This document shows, in pieces, positions 34,701 through 48,200 of a stretch of 64,000 nt of DNA (its first letter is position 1; every line of letters begins with the position of its first letter). Source of the DNA: Cranoglanis bouderius (Eukaryota > Chordata > Actinopteri > Siluriformes > Cranoglanididae); assembly GCA_023630585.1 (NCBI GenBank), contig CM042548.1, positions 19,831,027-19,895,026 on the forward strand. The letters run 5' to 3'. Below the pieces are notes generated by a model. That model saw only the letters and a list, made by a program, of their open reading frames with translations, had not been told where the DNA came from and did no database searches. The position numbers were made by a program, and so were the translations under genes.

Positions 34701-37700
34701 CGTTCCCTGACGTGTTCATATGACTCAGTGTCTGGCTAGAAAAGAACCCATAAAGTACGCAGCCTTGACCAATCGCTTCTAGCCCCCCCCCCCCTTAATT
34801 TTCCATGACAGGCAGTCAACCTCAACGTAATGGGTTTTTTTTTTTTTTTCCAGTCCTTAACATTTTAGCCATTCTGTCACCACGGTGACCGAACATCCTG
34901 CTACGAGACGAGATGCCACGTATTTGTGTAGAACAGCGCACACAGGGAATGTCTGCTTGTTCGTCAGCGTCCTTTCCCTTTCAGAGTGTCGTGTATATCT
35001 TACTTATGATGCCAAGTGATGCAAACAGGAATTTTCCATTTTAGATTTACTGGGCTGCAGCAGCAGATGGTTCGCATCCAGTGATTTTTTTTGTTTAGTC
35101 AAAGAATTGCCAGCCTGAAATTCAAATAACATGCCAATCACGAATGATCCGTGTTAATGATTCAGGCTAAAATGTTAAGGACTGGGGGGGAAAAAAACCC
35201 ATTACATTCAGGTTGACTGTCTGTCATGGGAACTTAACATTTTAGACTTCCACAGCTGATTATAGTTAACTGTAAATGAAAACAGGAGCCAACACGAATA
35301 ACACACACAAATATATTGAACCGCCTCCTTCGATTCAACCACAGGGTTCAAATCCGGAAACCGAGACGGCCATTGCCAAACATTAATTTGAATGTTGACA
35401 TGGATGTTTATTTGGAGTTGTTGTCTCGTTAAAAGATTCATCTATGGTCTTAACCTTCTGGAAGAGGCAACCGGGTGTCAGACTGAAATATCCTGTTACT
35501 TGGATTCAAGATTTCAGCACAGATTAGGCAAATAAGATAAACGATTCTTTATAGTGTTAAAGCCTGTCAGCTCAGTATTCATTTAAGCTGGACTAGGTGT
35601 AAGTGTAGCACATTGATGACTGATTAGCTTGGTCAGTATGTTTCAGGTGGCATTTTGTATTAACGCAGTCAGTATTTAAAATGTCCATTTAGTATTCTTT
35701 GTGTTAGGCCTTTTTCACGTGCACTCACAAAGGACATTTTCATATTTTATTATAACATGAATTGTATATGAAGGAAACGCACACATTAACATCTGGAACC
35801 CTGCATGATATCGACTGTGGGGTAGCTCGTGATTATATTGTTTTGCGCAAGAATGCAAGATGCTCCACTGCAAGGGTGTGCCCCACAATAAATAATGCTA
35901 CCCCCAGCCTGAAACGTCAGTTTCTGGCACCCATTATTCATGTAGGCGATGCTTGACATTGGTTGTGGTGGATTAATTGTGTGTGTGGTCTGCAGGTGTG
36001 TATCCAGACATACATGTCGAGTTGTCATCAACGCAGCATCAACACAGCAGTAAGGGCCACACTAAGTCAGATACTGGGTGACCTTACCCTTCAACTACAC
36101 CACAGACAGGACAGCACGGTGAGTCATCTATTAACACACACACACACACACACACACACAAAGGACTACAACGTCTTAAAGGAAAGGGATAACATTTTGT
36201 CGAAATTTGATCAGTATGTTCTTGCTGCAAATGTATATGATGCACCTTACACATAGAATTTGAACATGCTGACTTGGTTAGCAAGATTTAGCACATATTT
36301 TGGTCTTGATACACTTTCAGCAAATTAACAGATTAAAAATCATCAATACAATATATGATCTTCAGATTCAAAATATTGTTGCAATCATGGGCAGATGAAC
36401 AGGTAGACAGTAGGTCTGGGTATCAGTATGGATAACTGGGTAGCATATGTATAAGGGTGTATATGGAAATGTTTCACTTGTCCTTTTTAGGAAGGCGAGC
36501 TCATAATTCAGTTCACCAAACAAGAGTTGCAAAATGTGCCAGACAGATCTGCCATTACATCTGAGAAATGCATTTACACATGTAAGATGTAAGAAAAATT
36601 GTTTAAAGGTTTAAAGTTTTTAATTGTTTCCAAAGGTTATGATTTTCTTTTTCTTTCATTTTTTTTTTTTTTTTGTTGGTGACATTACATTGTGATAGTG
36701 AATACCAAGATATGAAAATAGCTTGATGTCATAGCTTGATGTAATACTGAAAATAAACTAGCTGAATGAAGCATTCAGTACTCTGTTCTGTGTTCATAGG
36801 GCGCAGATGAACGGGAGCGTACGGTGCCTACAAGCAAACGTAAAGGTACATTCAATTATGATTAACACAAACTACCACAAGCTGAACAGCGAGTATCATT
36901 GAGTTGCATACAGTCATATAAAACTGTAGAGTTCTGGTCGGGGTTTAACTATTTATTTAAGCATATCATTTGCATATGCAGTTAAATAATCAAAATAAAT
37001 TTTTATCATTAACAAATAAAGCATGTTTAGGAAATAGAGTACTAAAAAATGATTAAAATACCAAATAATGCTGATGAACATAACTGTGCATGCAGTGCAG
37101 ACATGGAGCTTTTATTAGCTCATTGGTTCTTCAGTTGACTAGTCAGATGTATTGTATGAACCAAAGGTGCCATGAGACCTCGCACTGGGCTGAGGAGTCT
37201 GTCTTGGGCATGAAAACCACAGCCCAAGCTATTTAAAGACATATCTCAAATAAGTATCCCTCATTGAGAGTGTGAAGATGGCTGACCTGAGTGCGCAGTG
37301 CAGTATTAGTGAGCGTGGTTATTAAGATGAAAGTAAGGCGCCTTGAATTATGTTCTTCAAGCCTCTTGTAGGTGTGTATTATGGATCTAGTTTTTATTTA
37401 GCAGTAATGCAGCGTGTGTGTATGTGTGTGTGTGTGTGTGTGTGTGTTTGTTAGACTTTTCTCCCACCACAGCAGCGCTGTATGAGGACGTGGTGACTGT
37501 CCTCACTGTATTCTGTGAAAAACTGGAGTCTGTTTCAAGGTAAGTGTCTGGCCTTGCTGTCTAACCTGAAAAAAAAAATGTTTGGCCTAATTCATATCAG
37601 TTTTTGTAGCAATGCTGTTATGCTGTCCATGGTTAATCATTTGTAATGAAGTGTGGTTGGTGTTAACTGTGGGTCTCTGACAGGTGTTTGCCTCTAGGCA

Positions 37701-38033
37701 TTGCATGATGCTGCAGTTTTGTTTTTCCTTTGACAGTGAGAACCAGCTGTTGCAGCTGCTGTATCTAGAGTGCATTTTAGCCATGCTCAGCAGCTGCCCT
37801 CCCACAATGCACCTGAACCGCAACTTCACAGATCTCGTCTGGTAAGACGTCTTATTTGAGATATATAAAATAAGCTACACAAATGATGATAACTTGTATC
37901 GTAATGTAGAAGCGTTTATTTATTTATTTTTTTATAACTTACTTGAATCTTTGATAATTGCTTATTTTTCCTCACACCTACAGTAAACAAAACTAATTGC
38001 TCTCTGTATCTGAATGCAAAATGATATGTGCCG

Positions 38034-38082
<49 letters not shown>

Positions 38083-41000
38083 GTGGTTCATTGTGTGGAC
38101 TACAGTCAGTAGACACCAACAAAATACACCCTTATGGTAGGTGTACCTGATAAATTGGTCAGTGAGTGTAGGTAAATGGTAGGTGTATTTAATAACATGG
38201 CCACTGGGTGTTTTGGACATCTTCCACCGTACAGGAAGCAGCTGTGTCCAGTTCTGGTGGTGATCACGGGCAACCCAGTGAATGATAAGACAATCACCTC
38301 TGCTCACGGAGCTCAATCACAGGAGGTGGATGCTGCACTCGGGTCAGGGGTTAGTGATCAGGGTCGGGGTTCTGGCTGTTCCTCCAGTGCCCCTGCCATG
38401 ATTGGACCAGTGATCCGCACCATCTGCTACATCGCAGCCGAGCTTGTGCGGCTAGTGAGCTGTGTGGAATCCATGAAGCCTGTGCTCCAGTCTCTCTACC
38501 ACCGCATCCTGCTCTACCCGCCTCCACAGCACAGATTGGAGGCCATCAAGATCATGAAGGAGGTGGGTTTTAAAGTTACCTTTGTTAAGTCTGTTGTTAT
38601 GTTAATATGTTCGAGAAAACGTAACATTTACTGATAATTAACAGTGTTACCAATTCTGTGAGAATTCCTCATATTTTGTTTAGTTTAAAGACATCCAGTC
38701 GGTTAAGCTAGCTCACTTCTGTGGTCTGCTGCTAGATCCTCGGTAGCCCCCAGCGCTTGTTTGACCTGGCTGGTCCATGTGTGATTGAGCCTGAGACCAG
38801 GAAGAGATCCTTCTCCAAGAGGAAATCACATCTTGACCTTCTTAAGTTGTAAGTGTCAAGGTCATATCCGTAAAGGAGATTGAGCATTAGACATTGTGGT
38901 GTATTAGACACTTTTACGTTCTGCTTCTGCAGGGTGATGGACGGCATGACGGAGGCCTGTGTGAAGGGTGGCATTGAGGCTTGCTATTCCTCTGTTTCTT
39001 GTGCTTGTGCACTACTGGCTGCCCTCGACGAGCTCAGCCAGGGACGTGGCCTGCATATAGACCAGGCACAACTTTTGCTGCGTCGATTGGATGACTTGAA
39101 AGAAGGGGCGGAGTTGTCGAGGGAATCGGTGGAGCTCAACGAGGCCGACTTCCGTTGGCAACGGCGCGTCCTGTCCTCCGAAAATGCCACCTGGGAGACT
39201 GCTATTCCTGAACGCAGCCCTGACATCAGCATCAGCGTCACCACCGACACAGGCCAGGTTACTCTGGAGGGGGGTCTGGGTCGAACCACACCAGAGGAGT
39301 GCGGAGACGATGCACGATTACCTTCGCCTTCTTCCTGCGGCGGTGCTGCAGGGGAAAATGGTGCCCCTCCAGATGTGGTGCAGCGCAGCCATACCCTGGC
39401 TTACCCAGACCTCACCAACTTCCTTTCAGTGGAGTCTCGCATGCGCTCACATGGCTCACGATACAGTGAGAGTAATTTCAGTATGGATGAGCAAGAGCTC
39501 TCACGCACAGAATTCGACTCATGTGATCAGTACTCCACGGCTGCCGAGAAGGACTCGGGACGCTCAGATGTTTCAGATGTTGGTTCAGACAATGGCTCAT
39601 TGGCTGACGATGAGCAGACACTCCGCCATGTCCCCGCCCATCATTCACTGCGCAACGCCGCGCTTTCGCTCAAGCTGCTGAAGAACCAGGAAGCGGACCA
39701 GCAGAGTGCCCGCCTCTTTGTTCAGTCTCTGGTGGCATTGCTGCCACGCCTTCTGGCCCAACACAACCCTGCTGATGTGGATGTCGCGCTACAAAACTTC
39801 TCCTCAACCTTCTGCTCGGGTCTGCAAGTAGGTACGTTAACAAAGCATTTGTGATGGATTCTTTTCCAAAGACAGGCGTGTTTAATAAGAGGCATTCTTT
39901 TCCAAAGGATGCAAGCAATGATTTTAATGTATTTGTTTAGGGGTCATGGTTTAAGGTCAGTCATTGTATAGCACCATTGGAGTAGTTAAGGGTGAAGGAG
40001 CTTGCTCAGGGACTCAACAGTGGCAATTTTGTTCTCATAGCCTTCTGGTCGTAGATCAGTAATCACTGAAAGTCAGAGTTTATCAATACTTATCCAGCTT
40101 AAACCATATTATTCGCTATCTGACATGATGTATGTACATCATGTGTGTGCAAAACAAAAAGTGTGTGCATTCACGAGAGGGAGGAATGTAATTCTGGGCC
40201 CACCAACATACCCTGGGTTTCTGTTCCCTTTCAGGTGGGATTCACTCTTCTGGCTTTGAGGGCAGTGATAATCTGAGCTGCCAGGCTCTGATGAATGCAG
40301 ATGGATTGTATTTGGTGTCCTACTATGCCTTGCTCCTCAACCTCAAACTGAGCACCTGTGGTTACTACCAAAGGAAACCCGCTCCTCCCATTTTCACTCT
40401 GGTTGGAACAAACATTTATAAACATATATAACATATATACAGTGGGTATAGAAAAGAATCACCCCCTTTGCAGCCTGAAATGAAGACAGACACGGTTTTT
40501 GTTTTATCCAGCTGTATTTACTCAGTGCAACTTATAACATCCAAGTGAAAGATATAACACCAACATGTCAGAATTATTATTATTATTTTTTTTAATTAAA
40601 GAAAAACAAAAAACAGAATCAGTGAGTTGGAAAAAGGATCCACCCCCTTGCTTTAATTTGCCTTAATTTTTTAATTACAGACTTTAGTCTGTTGGGATAT
40701 GTCTCTACTAACTTTGCACATCTAGACTAAATTTGATGGTGACCGTTTGTGGACTGCAGACTTCAAATCATTCCACAGATTTCACCGACCTGCATCTAGA
40801 AAAATTTATGCTGAATCTAGAAAAGTTTATGCTGTATGCAAATCACACTTGTTTTTACCTGTTTCGGTCATGCTGAGTTCAAATATGTCACTGAAAATTC
40901 CCTATCGCGTACTGTTTTTCCACAAAATAAGAATGAAGTTTTTAATAATTTTGCTAAATTTATATTGCAGGGTTTTATTTAAATTGGTTGAAGTTGTCAA

Positions 41001-43734
41001 ATTTCACTGTTATTATTTATTAACTAGAACAATAGGCACACAAAACATAACACTTGTTTACAACATGAACAGCAGACAAATAGTCTGTGAAATGTTTGTG
41101 AAAATCTCTAAATAAAGCTATTTCAAAAGACGAACATTATAATAATATGGAGAGCGCTTAAGGAGTGAACTTCCTTTTGAGGGATTTTCTGGAGTGGCTG
41201 ACTTCTTGACAATCTCTCTGAAGGCACCAGCAGGAGTCAGCCATCATGTTCACATTCCATCTACCATGGTCTGTCCTGGTCACCCAGCTTCATTCCAAAA
41301 TATGCAGAATATGCCTTTTTTACAAAGTCTGTAATTTTCTGCCGTTGTTTGGACGTTGCAAAACACCCACAGATGTAGCAGAAATCATCTGGGCTATGCT
41401 CGCATTTCCGTCTTTCACTGGTCATTATAAATCCCTGAAATCAGGAGTTTTGTGTGCATGTAAGTGTGCCTAGCATTCATATAAGGGCTAATCAGAGGAA
41501 AAGTGATAAATGTTGCTCACCTATTGTACATAAACATAGTGTTTCCTGTGTTGGTGGCAGTGGATCTGGCAATAGCTCTAACGTTTATGGTCCATCTTAG
41601 GCAAAAAAGCTCTACACTGGACATCAGGCTTTGTGAAAAGTTGTGATGTTCTAGAGCAAAACTAACAGCATATCTGGACTCAGCATCTAAGTATTAGTAA
41701 GAAACAACTATCAGATCCTATTCAGCAAATCTGATGCAGGGCGGTGTTTTCAATGGGGTTTAAGTCTGGGCTCTGACTAGGCCATGCAAGGATATTCACC
41801 TTTTTCTCCTTCAACCACTGTGTGGTCAGTTTTGCTGTGTGCTTTGGGTCATTGTCATGTTGGAAGGTAAACCTTCTTCCCATTGACAACTTTCTGTCAG
41901 AGGGCAGCAGATTTTCCTCAAGAATTTGATGGTATTTTGCCCCATCCATTTTCCTTCTATCCTGACAAGTGCCCCAGTCCCTGCTGCAGAGAAACACCCC
42001 CATAACAGGATATTACCACCTCCATGCTTTACTGTAGGAATGGTGTTATTTGGATGGTGAGCTGTATTGGATTTCCACCAGACATTTCGTTTGGTGTTGA
42101 GGCCAAATAATTCATCTGACCATAACACCTTTTTCCATGTGGCCTCAGAATCTTCAAGGTGCGTTTTGGCAAAGCTCAGTCGTGGGTGGCTTTTTTCTTG
42201 CAACCCTCCCATACAAGCTACATTTGTGGAGAATTTGTGATATTGTTGTCACATGCACACAATGACTACTCTTTGTCATAAATTCCTGCAACTGCTTCAG
42301 AGTTGCTGTAGGCCTCTTGGTAGCCTCTCTGACCAGTTTCCTCCTGGCTCTGTCATCCAGTTTGGAGCGACGTCCTGATCCAGGGAGGGTCTGTGTTGTA
42401 CCAAATACCTTCCACTTCTTAATAATAGACTTCACTGTGCTTCTAGGCATTGATAAAACCTTTGAAATTTTTTTGTATCCATCTCCTGACTTGTGCCTGT
42501 ACACAACTTTATCCCGGAGATCTTTTGACAGTGCCTTGCCACCCATAGTTGATTGTTTGCTTCAGTTGCACTACAAAATGCTCCAGGAAAGCTCTTTTCA
42601 TGCTGAGCTCATTAAAATGACCACAGCTGATCACAGTTGAAAGTCAGATGGCTTTGTGTGTCATTAAGAAGGTGATTAGCTACACCTTATTGAGTTTACA
42701 AGTCATTTTTAGGAGGGGGGTGATCCTTTTTCCAACTCAGTGATTCTGTTTTTTTTTTTTTTTTAATTAAAAAAAAAAAAATCTGACATGTTGGTGTTAT
42801 ATCTTTCACTTGGATGTTATAAGTTGCACTGAGTAAATACAGCTGGATAAAACAAAAACTGTGTCCGTCTTCATTTCAGGCTGAAACGCAACAAAATGTG
42901 ATTATTTTAAAGGGGGGGTGATTCTTTTCTATACCCACTGTTAGTGTATATATAAACATTTTATAGCAGCTGTCCCAATTGCCACTCAAACCTAGTGAAT
43001 GTAGAATTCTGCTCCTATTCAGTGTGCTCTCATGGGTTTATCTCAACAGAAAGAGTTTGTGCATCATATCCAGAGCAGTGGTGTTCTAGTTGTGCTTTCC
43101 CAGGCCTGGATAGAGGAACTGTACCACCAAGTGTTAGAGAGGAACCTGCTAGGGGAGGCTGGATACTGGGAGTCCCCTGAGGAGCACTCACTCCCTCTTA
43201 TCACCATGCTCACAGGTAACACTTGTCAGTATGGTCATGTATATCATATTGTACCTTACATACGATGTCACCAGAAAAATTAATTATTTTGATACTGCCA
43301 AAATTATTTTGTCATTTTATGGATTATGGATTTTATATTATTGTATTTATTGTACTGGGCTTCAGTGATCACTGATCCAACTTGAAATAAAATGCACACA
43401 CACACATATAGTGTTTCCACTGTCGTCATTCTGTTCCTAATCACAGTTGCTGGAGCTAGCGCCACTCTTCAGTGTGTTGCTGCTGACAGAGGAAATGTAC
43501 AAAAATAATCTTTCGTAAAGCTGGGTTTTGATTAAGATTTTCAGCCTGATTTTGATTGTAAAAAAAAAAAAAATTCTCTAGTTGTGACTTCAGTCAGATG
43601 TCGCAAAACTCACAGGACAGGTAACAAATATGATAGTAGCAATGATGAAATTTGAATGAAACATGTTAATGGACAGAAAAAAATTCTTTATTACTTCAAG
43701 CTCACATTAAAGAATGTTTCTGTTTATGCTACCC

Positions 43735-43769
<35 letters not shown>

Positions 43770-45029
43770 ATAAGCCTGGATCATGCTGATTGATGATGTA
43801 AGCAGAATGTAGTCATTTTCTTAATCGCAGGTCTATTGTTACAGGATCTTCATCATTATCGTACAATCTCTTATACACTTCTGCCAAGATTTTATTAGGA
43901 TCACCTCATACGTTGTTACAAATAATAACTGTAAGACTGCTGTAAACACACTGTTGTTGTTGTTTTTTAAACCTGCTTAAATCACACACAGGTGTAGACA
44001 CTCCCTCATTACCCGCTCATTCTTCACGACTCCTCCCCCCAACACCTGAGATATAAGACAGTTGTTTATTGAAAACGAATTATAGTCTCTACAAGGTATA
44101 CAAGTAGGTGTGTCCAAGGTGTCATTAAGTGTACACAGTGTTTAAAAACCCAACAAAGCTGCTACACTCATCCCAGTTAGTAAACTTTAGAGTGTTTACA
44201 AAGTGTACCTATATGATAGGTGATAAAATTGATATCTGATAAAATGACCAACTATTATAGGAATAAGGCGATTGGACCTTATAAACTGGCATAATTGTCA
44301 AAATACATACGTATGTGATAAGGCATAATTTGTCAGCTTTCTTTTTTTAATGGTTGTGCTGCTGATGTATTCCTGAACTAAATGAATTGCAAGCTTGCTT
44401 AATGAAATTATAAAATGAGAATGATATTTTGTGCCACATTGCAAGCTTATTATCAAATATCTGCACGCTCTCTCTCTCTCTCTCTCTCTCTCAATCTCTT
44501 GTTTTTCTCTCATTTCTTTTCAGATATTGATGGACTTGGCAGCAGTGCTATAGGAGGTCAGCTGATCAGAAGAGCCTCCTCACAGTCGCCCTTTCCAAGT
44601 GATAAGAAAGACCATAACACTGTGTTGGCAGGTACAGTGTATGTTTTCCAGCACCCAACTGCCCCCAGCCCCGGTGTGTTTCTGCACGCTGTTTGAGTGT
44701 GTGTACACACAGAGGCGGGCGGGGGAGGTTTTTATCATAGTACAAGCACTTAGGCAGCTCTGTTTCTATGACAACATCTGTCAACCAAGATAAAGCCTAA
44801 GTGCTGGCCAAATAAAGAATGTTCCTGGTTTGGAGAGTGTTACATGTATGTTACATGCTGTGGCTATTCATTCCCTTGCCTTTTATAAATCTGATTAAAA
44901 TGCATTTTTACAAAATATTTTTATTTTTATTTATTACTGAGCCACATAATTCAAATGTGAGTGAATGTTTCATGCTTCAGAAATACTAAAATAAGTTTAA
45001 TAATTGTTCTCCATTAGTGCTCACACTCA

Positions 45030-45073
<44 letters not shown>

Positions 45074-45169
45074 GCGAATATTAATTCCCTTGCCCTATAG
45101 GTGTGGTGTTTGCATGATCTTGTTTGTACAATGGTAACTGGTCCCAGTTCTTAGTTTGCACTATTGGTA

Positions 45170-45245
<76 letters not shown>

Positions 45246-48200
45246 TTTTTTCATAGTCATATAGTTTGCAAATTAGTATGATCTTTGCTTGTAAAATACA
45301 TTGTCCTGACTCCTGCTCCCATTCTTAACAAGTGGTGTTAGTGTTTTTAACAGAAGCACACTTTCTCATTGCTGTAGGTATTGTTTTTGCGCGTTACATC
45401 CTAATTGGCTGCTGGAAGAACCTGATTGACACTCTGTCTACTCCTCTGACGGGCCGCATGGCCGGCAGCTCTCGGGCTCTGGCCTTCATCCTGGGTGCAG
45501 AAGGCATTAAAGTGCAGAACCAGAGGGAGAGAGAAACCATCTGCCTCAGTCTTGATGGTCTACGCAAGGCTGCTGCACTCAGCTGTGCTCTGGGTAAAGA
45601 ACACATACCATCATTGCTGAGGGTGAAGAAGACTCAAAGAATGAAATGATTCTTGTAAATCATATACACCCCTGAAGATACTGGAAAATTGGTATTTTAT
45701 GTGTTAATGTAGCAAATTTGAGTGATCCTGACACAACATAAATAAAACTAAAGAAGGTGATTTGTATTTTAGTGTCTCCCAACAGAGTCTGCCAGATGTT
45801 TGCCTGCTGGTTTCATTCTGTGAGCTCTTGTTAAATGTGTGAATGTTTGTGTGCATATATGAATGTAGGTGTGGCTGCTAACTGTGCCTCAGCTGTAGCT
45901 CAGATGGCAGCAGCTTCCTGTGTTCCAGAGGAAAAAGAGGAGAAGGATCAGGCTGAAGCTGGAGATGCTATTACTCAAGGTACACATGCGTGTGTCTTAT
46001 GGCAGATTGAATTCGAAACAAAAGGATGTGCAAGAATGCAAAGGTTTATATTGGGAGATTCGTAAAGGAATGAGCGATAGTCCTGACACTTTAGGAGGAG
46101 AGGATTATTTGCAGATTTTTTTAACATAAATTTTAATTTCTGGATACAGGTTAATCTCTGTATTAGAACAAAAGACTGTTTGATGTTGGACACAAATGCC
46201 TACATGTCCATCACACATTACTTGGTTATAACATGTGGGGGGAAAAACATTTTATTAACATTTATATTAATCAGTTGATGATATACATTCCAATTAAAAT
46301 TTTTGTTTTAATTACATTCTTAATGAATGAAAGATTTGCTTATATGTCCCTCAATGTGTAGATTCATTCACTGATTTATTACATTGGTTTATTACATTAT
46401 TAATTAATTACTGAGTAGTACAATCAGTTATAGGTGTTAATTTTATGCCAGTGTTTAAAGGTAAATGACCTAGGGGGTGGGGAAGAGGTGTCTTAGAAGA
46501 TGTATTCCTATATTGGAATATGGAGCAATGACTACCATGACCTTAAACACTGGTGTTTTACATGAGCTTCTATTTCACGATTAGCTTTTATTTTATGATT
46601 GACCATTGCCTTTTTTATTGAGACATACATTCATGATTAGAGGGATCCACATCACAGTGTCTGCTGGAAATTGCTAAGAACATTAAAGTGTATGCCAAAT
46701 AATGTTACCGGCATGTACAGGTGCATCTCAATAAATTAGAATGTTGTGGAAAAGTTCATTTATTTCAGTAATTCAACTCAAATTGTGAAACTCGTGTATT
46801 AAATAAATTCAGTGCACACAGACTGAAGTAGTTTAAGTCTTTGGTTCTTTTAATTGTGATGATTTTGGCTCACATTTAACAAAAACCCTCCAATTCACTA
46901 TCTCAACAAATTAGAATATGGTGACATGCCAATCAGCTAATCAACTCAAAACACCTGCAAAGGTTTCCTGAGCCTTCAAAATGGTCTCTCAGTTTGGTTC
47001 ACTAGGTAAGCCACAAACATTCATTGCCAAAGAAGCTGGCTGTTCACAGAGTGCTGTATCCAAGCATGTTAACAGAAAGTTGAGTGGAAGGAAAAAGTGT
47101 GGAACAAAAAGATGCACAGCCAACCGAGAGAACCGCAGCCTTATGAGGATTGTCAAGCAAAATCGATTCAAGAATTTGAGTGAACTTCACAAGGAATGGA
47201 CTGAGGCTGGGGTCAAGGCATCAAGAGCCACCACACACAGACGTGTCAAGGAATTTGGCCACAGTTGTCGTATTCCTCTTGTTAAGCCACTCCTGAACCA
47301 CAGACAACGTCAGAGGCGTCTTACCTGGGCTAAGGAGAAGAAGAACTGGACTGTTGCCCAGTGGTCCAAAGTCCTCTTTTCAGATGAGAGCAAGTTTTGT
47401 ATTTCATTTGGAAACCAAGGTCCTAGAGTCTGGAGGAAGGGTGGAGAAGCTCATAGCCCAAGTTGCTTGAAGTCCAGTGTTAAGTTTCCACAGTCTGTGA
47501 TGATTTGGGGTGCAGTGTTATCTGCTGGTGTTGGTCCATTGTGTTTTTTGAAAACCAAAGTCACTGCACCCGTTTACCAAGAAATTTTGGAGCACTTCAT
47601 GCTTCCTTCTGCTGACCAGCTTTTTGAAGATGCTGATTTCATTTTCCAGCAGGATTTGGCACCTGCCCACACTGCCAAAAGCACCAAAAGTTGGTTAAAT
47701 GACCATGGTGTTGGTGTGCTTGACTGGCCAGCAAACTCACCACACCTGAACCCCATAGAGAATCTATGGGGTATTGTCAAGAGGAAAATGAGAAACAAGA
47801 GACCAAAAAATGCAGATGAGCTGAAGGCCACTGTCAAAGAAACCTGGGCTTCCATACCACCTCAGCAGTGCCACAAACTGAACACCTCCATGCCACGCCG
47901 AATTGAGGCAGTAATTAAAGCAAAAGGAGCCCCTACCAAGTATTGAGTACATGTACAGTAAATGAACATACTTTCCAGAAGGCCAACAATTCACTAAAAA
48001 TGTTTTTTTATTGGTCTTATGAAGTATTCTAATTTGTTGAGATAGTGAATTGGTGGGTTTTTGTTAAATGTGAGCCAAAATCATCACAATTAAAAGAACC
48101 AAAGACTTAAACTACTTCAGTCTGTGTGCATTGAATTTATTTAATACACGAGTTTCACAATTTGAGTTGAATTACTGAAATAAATGAACTTTTCCACGAC

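Noticed and set aside
38176..38634. 152-residue ORF starting MVGVFNNMATGCFG
   Set aside because: Only 38235-38562 is arfgef3 exon 10; the rest is intron read through in frame.
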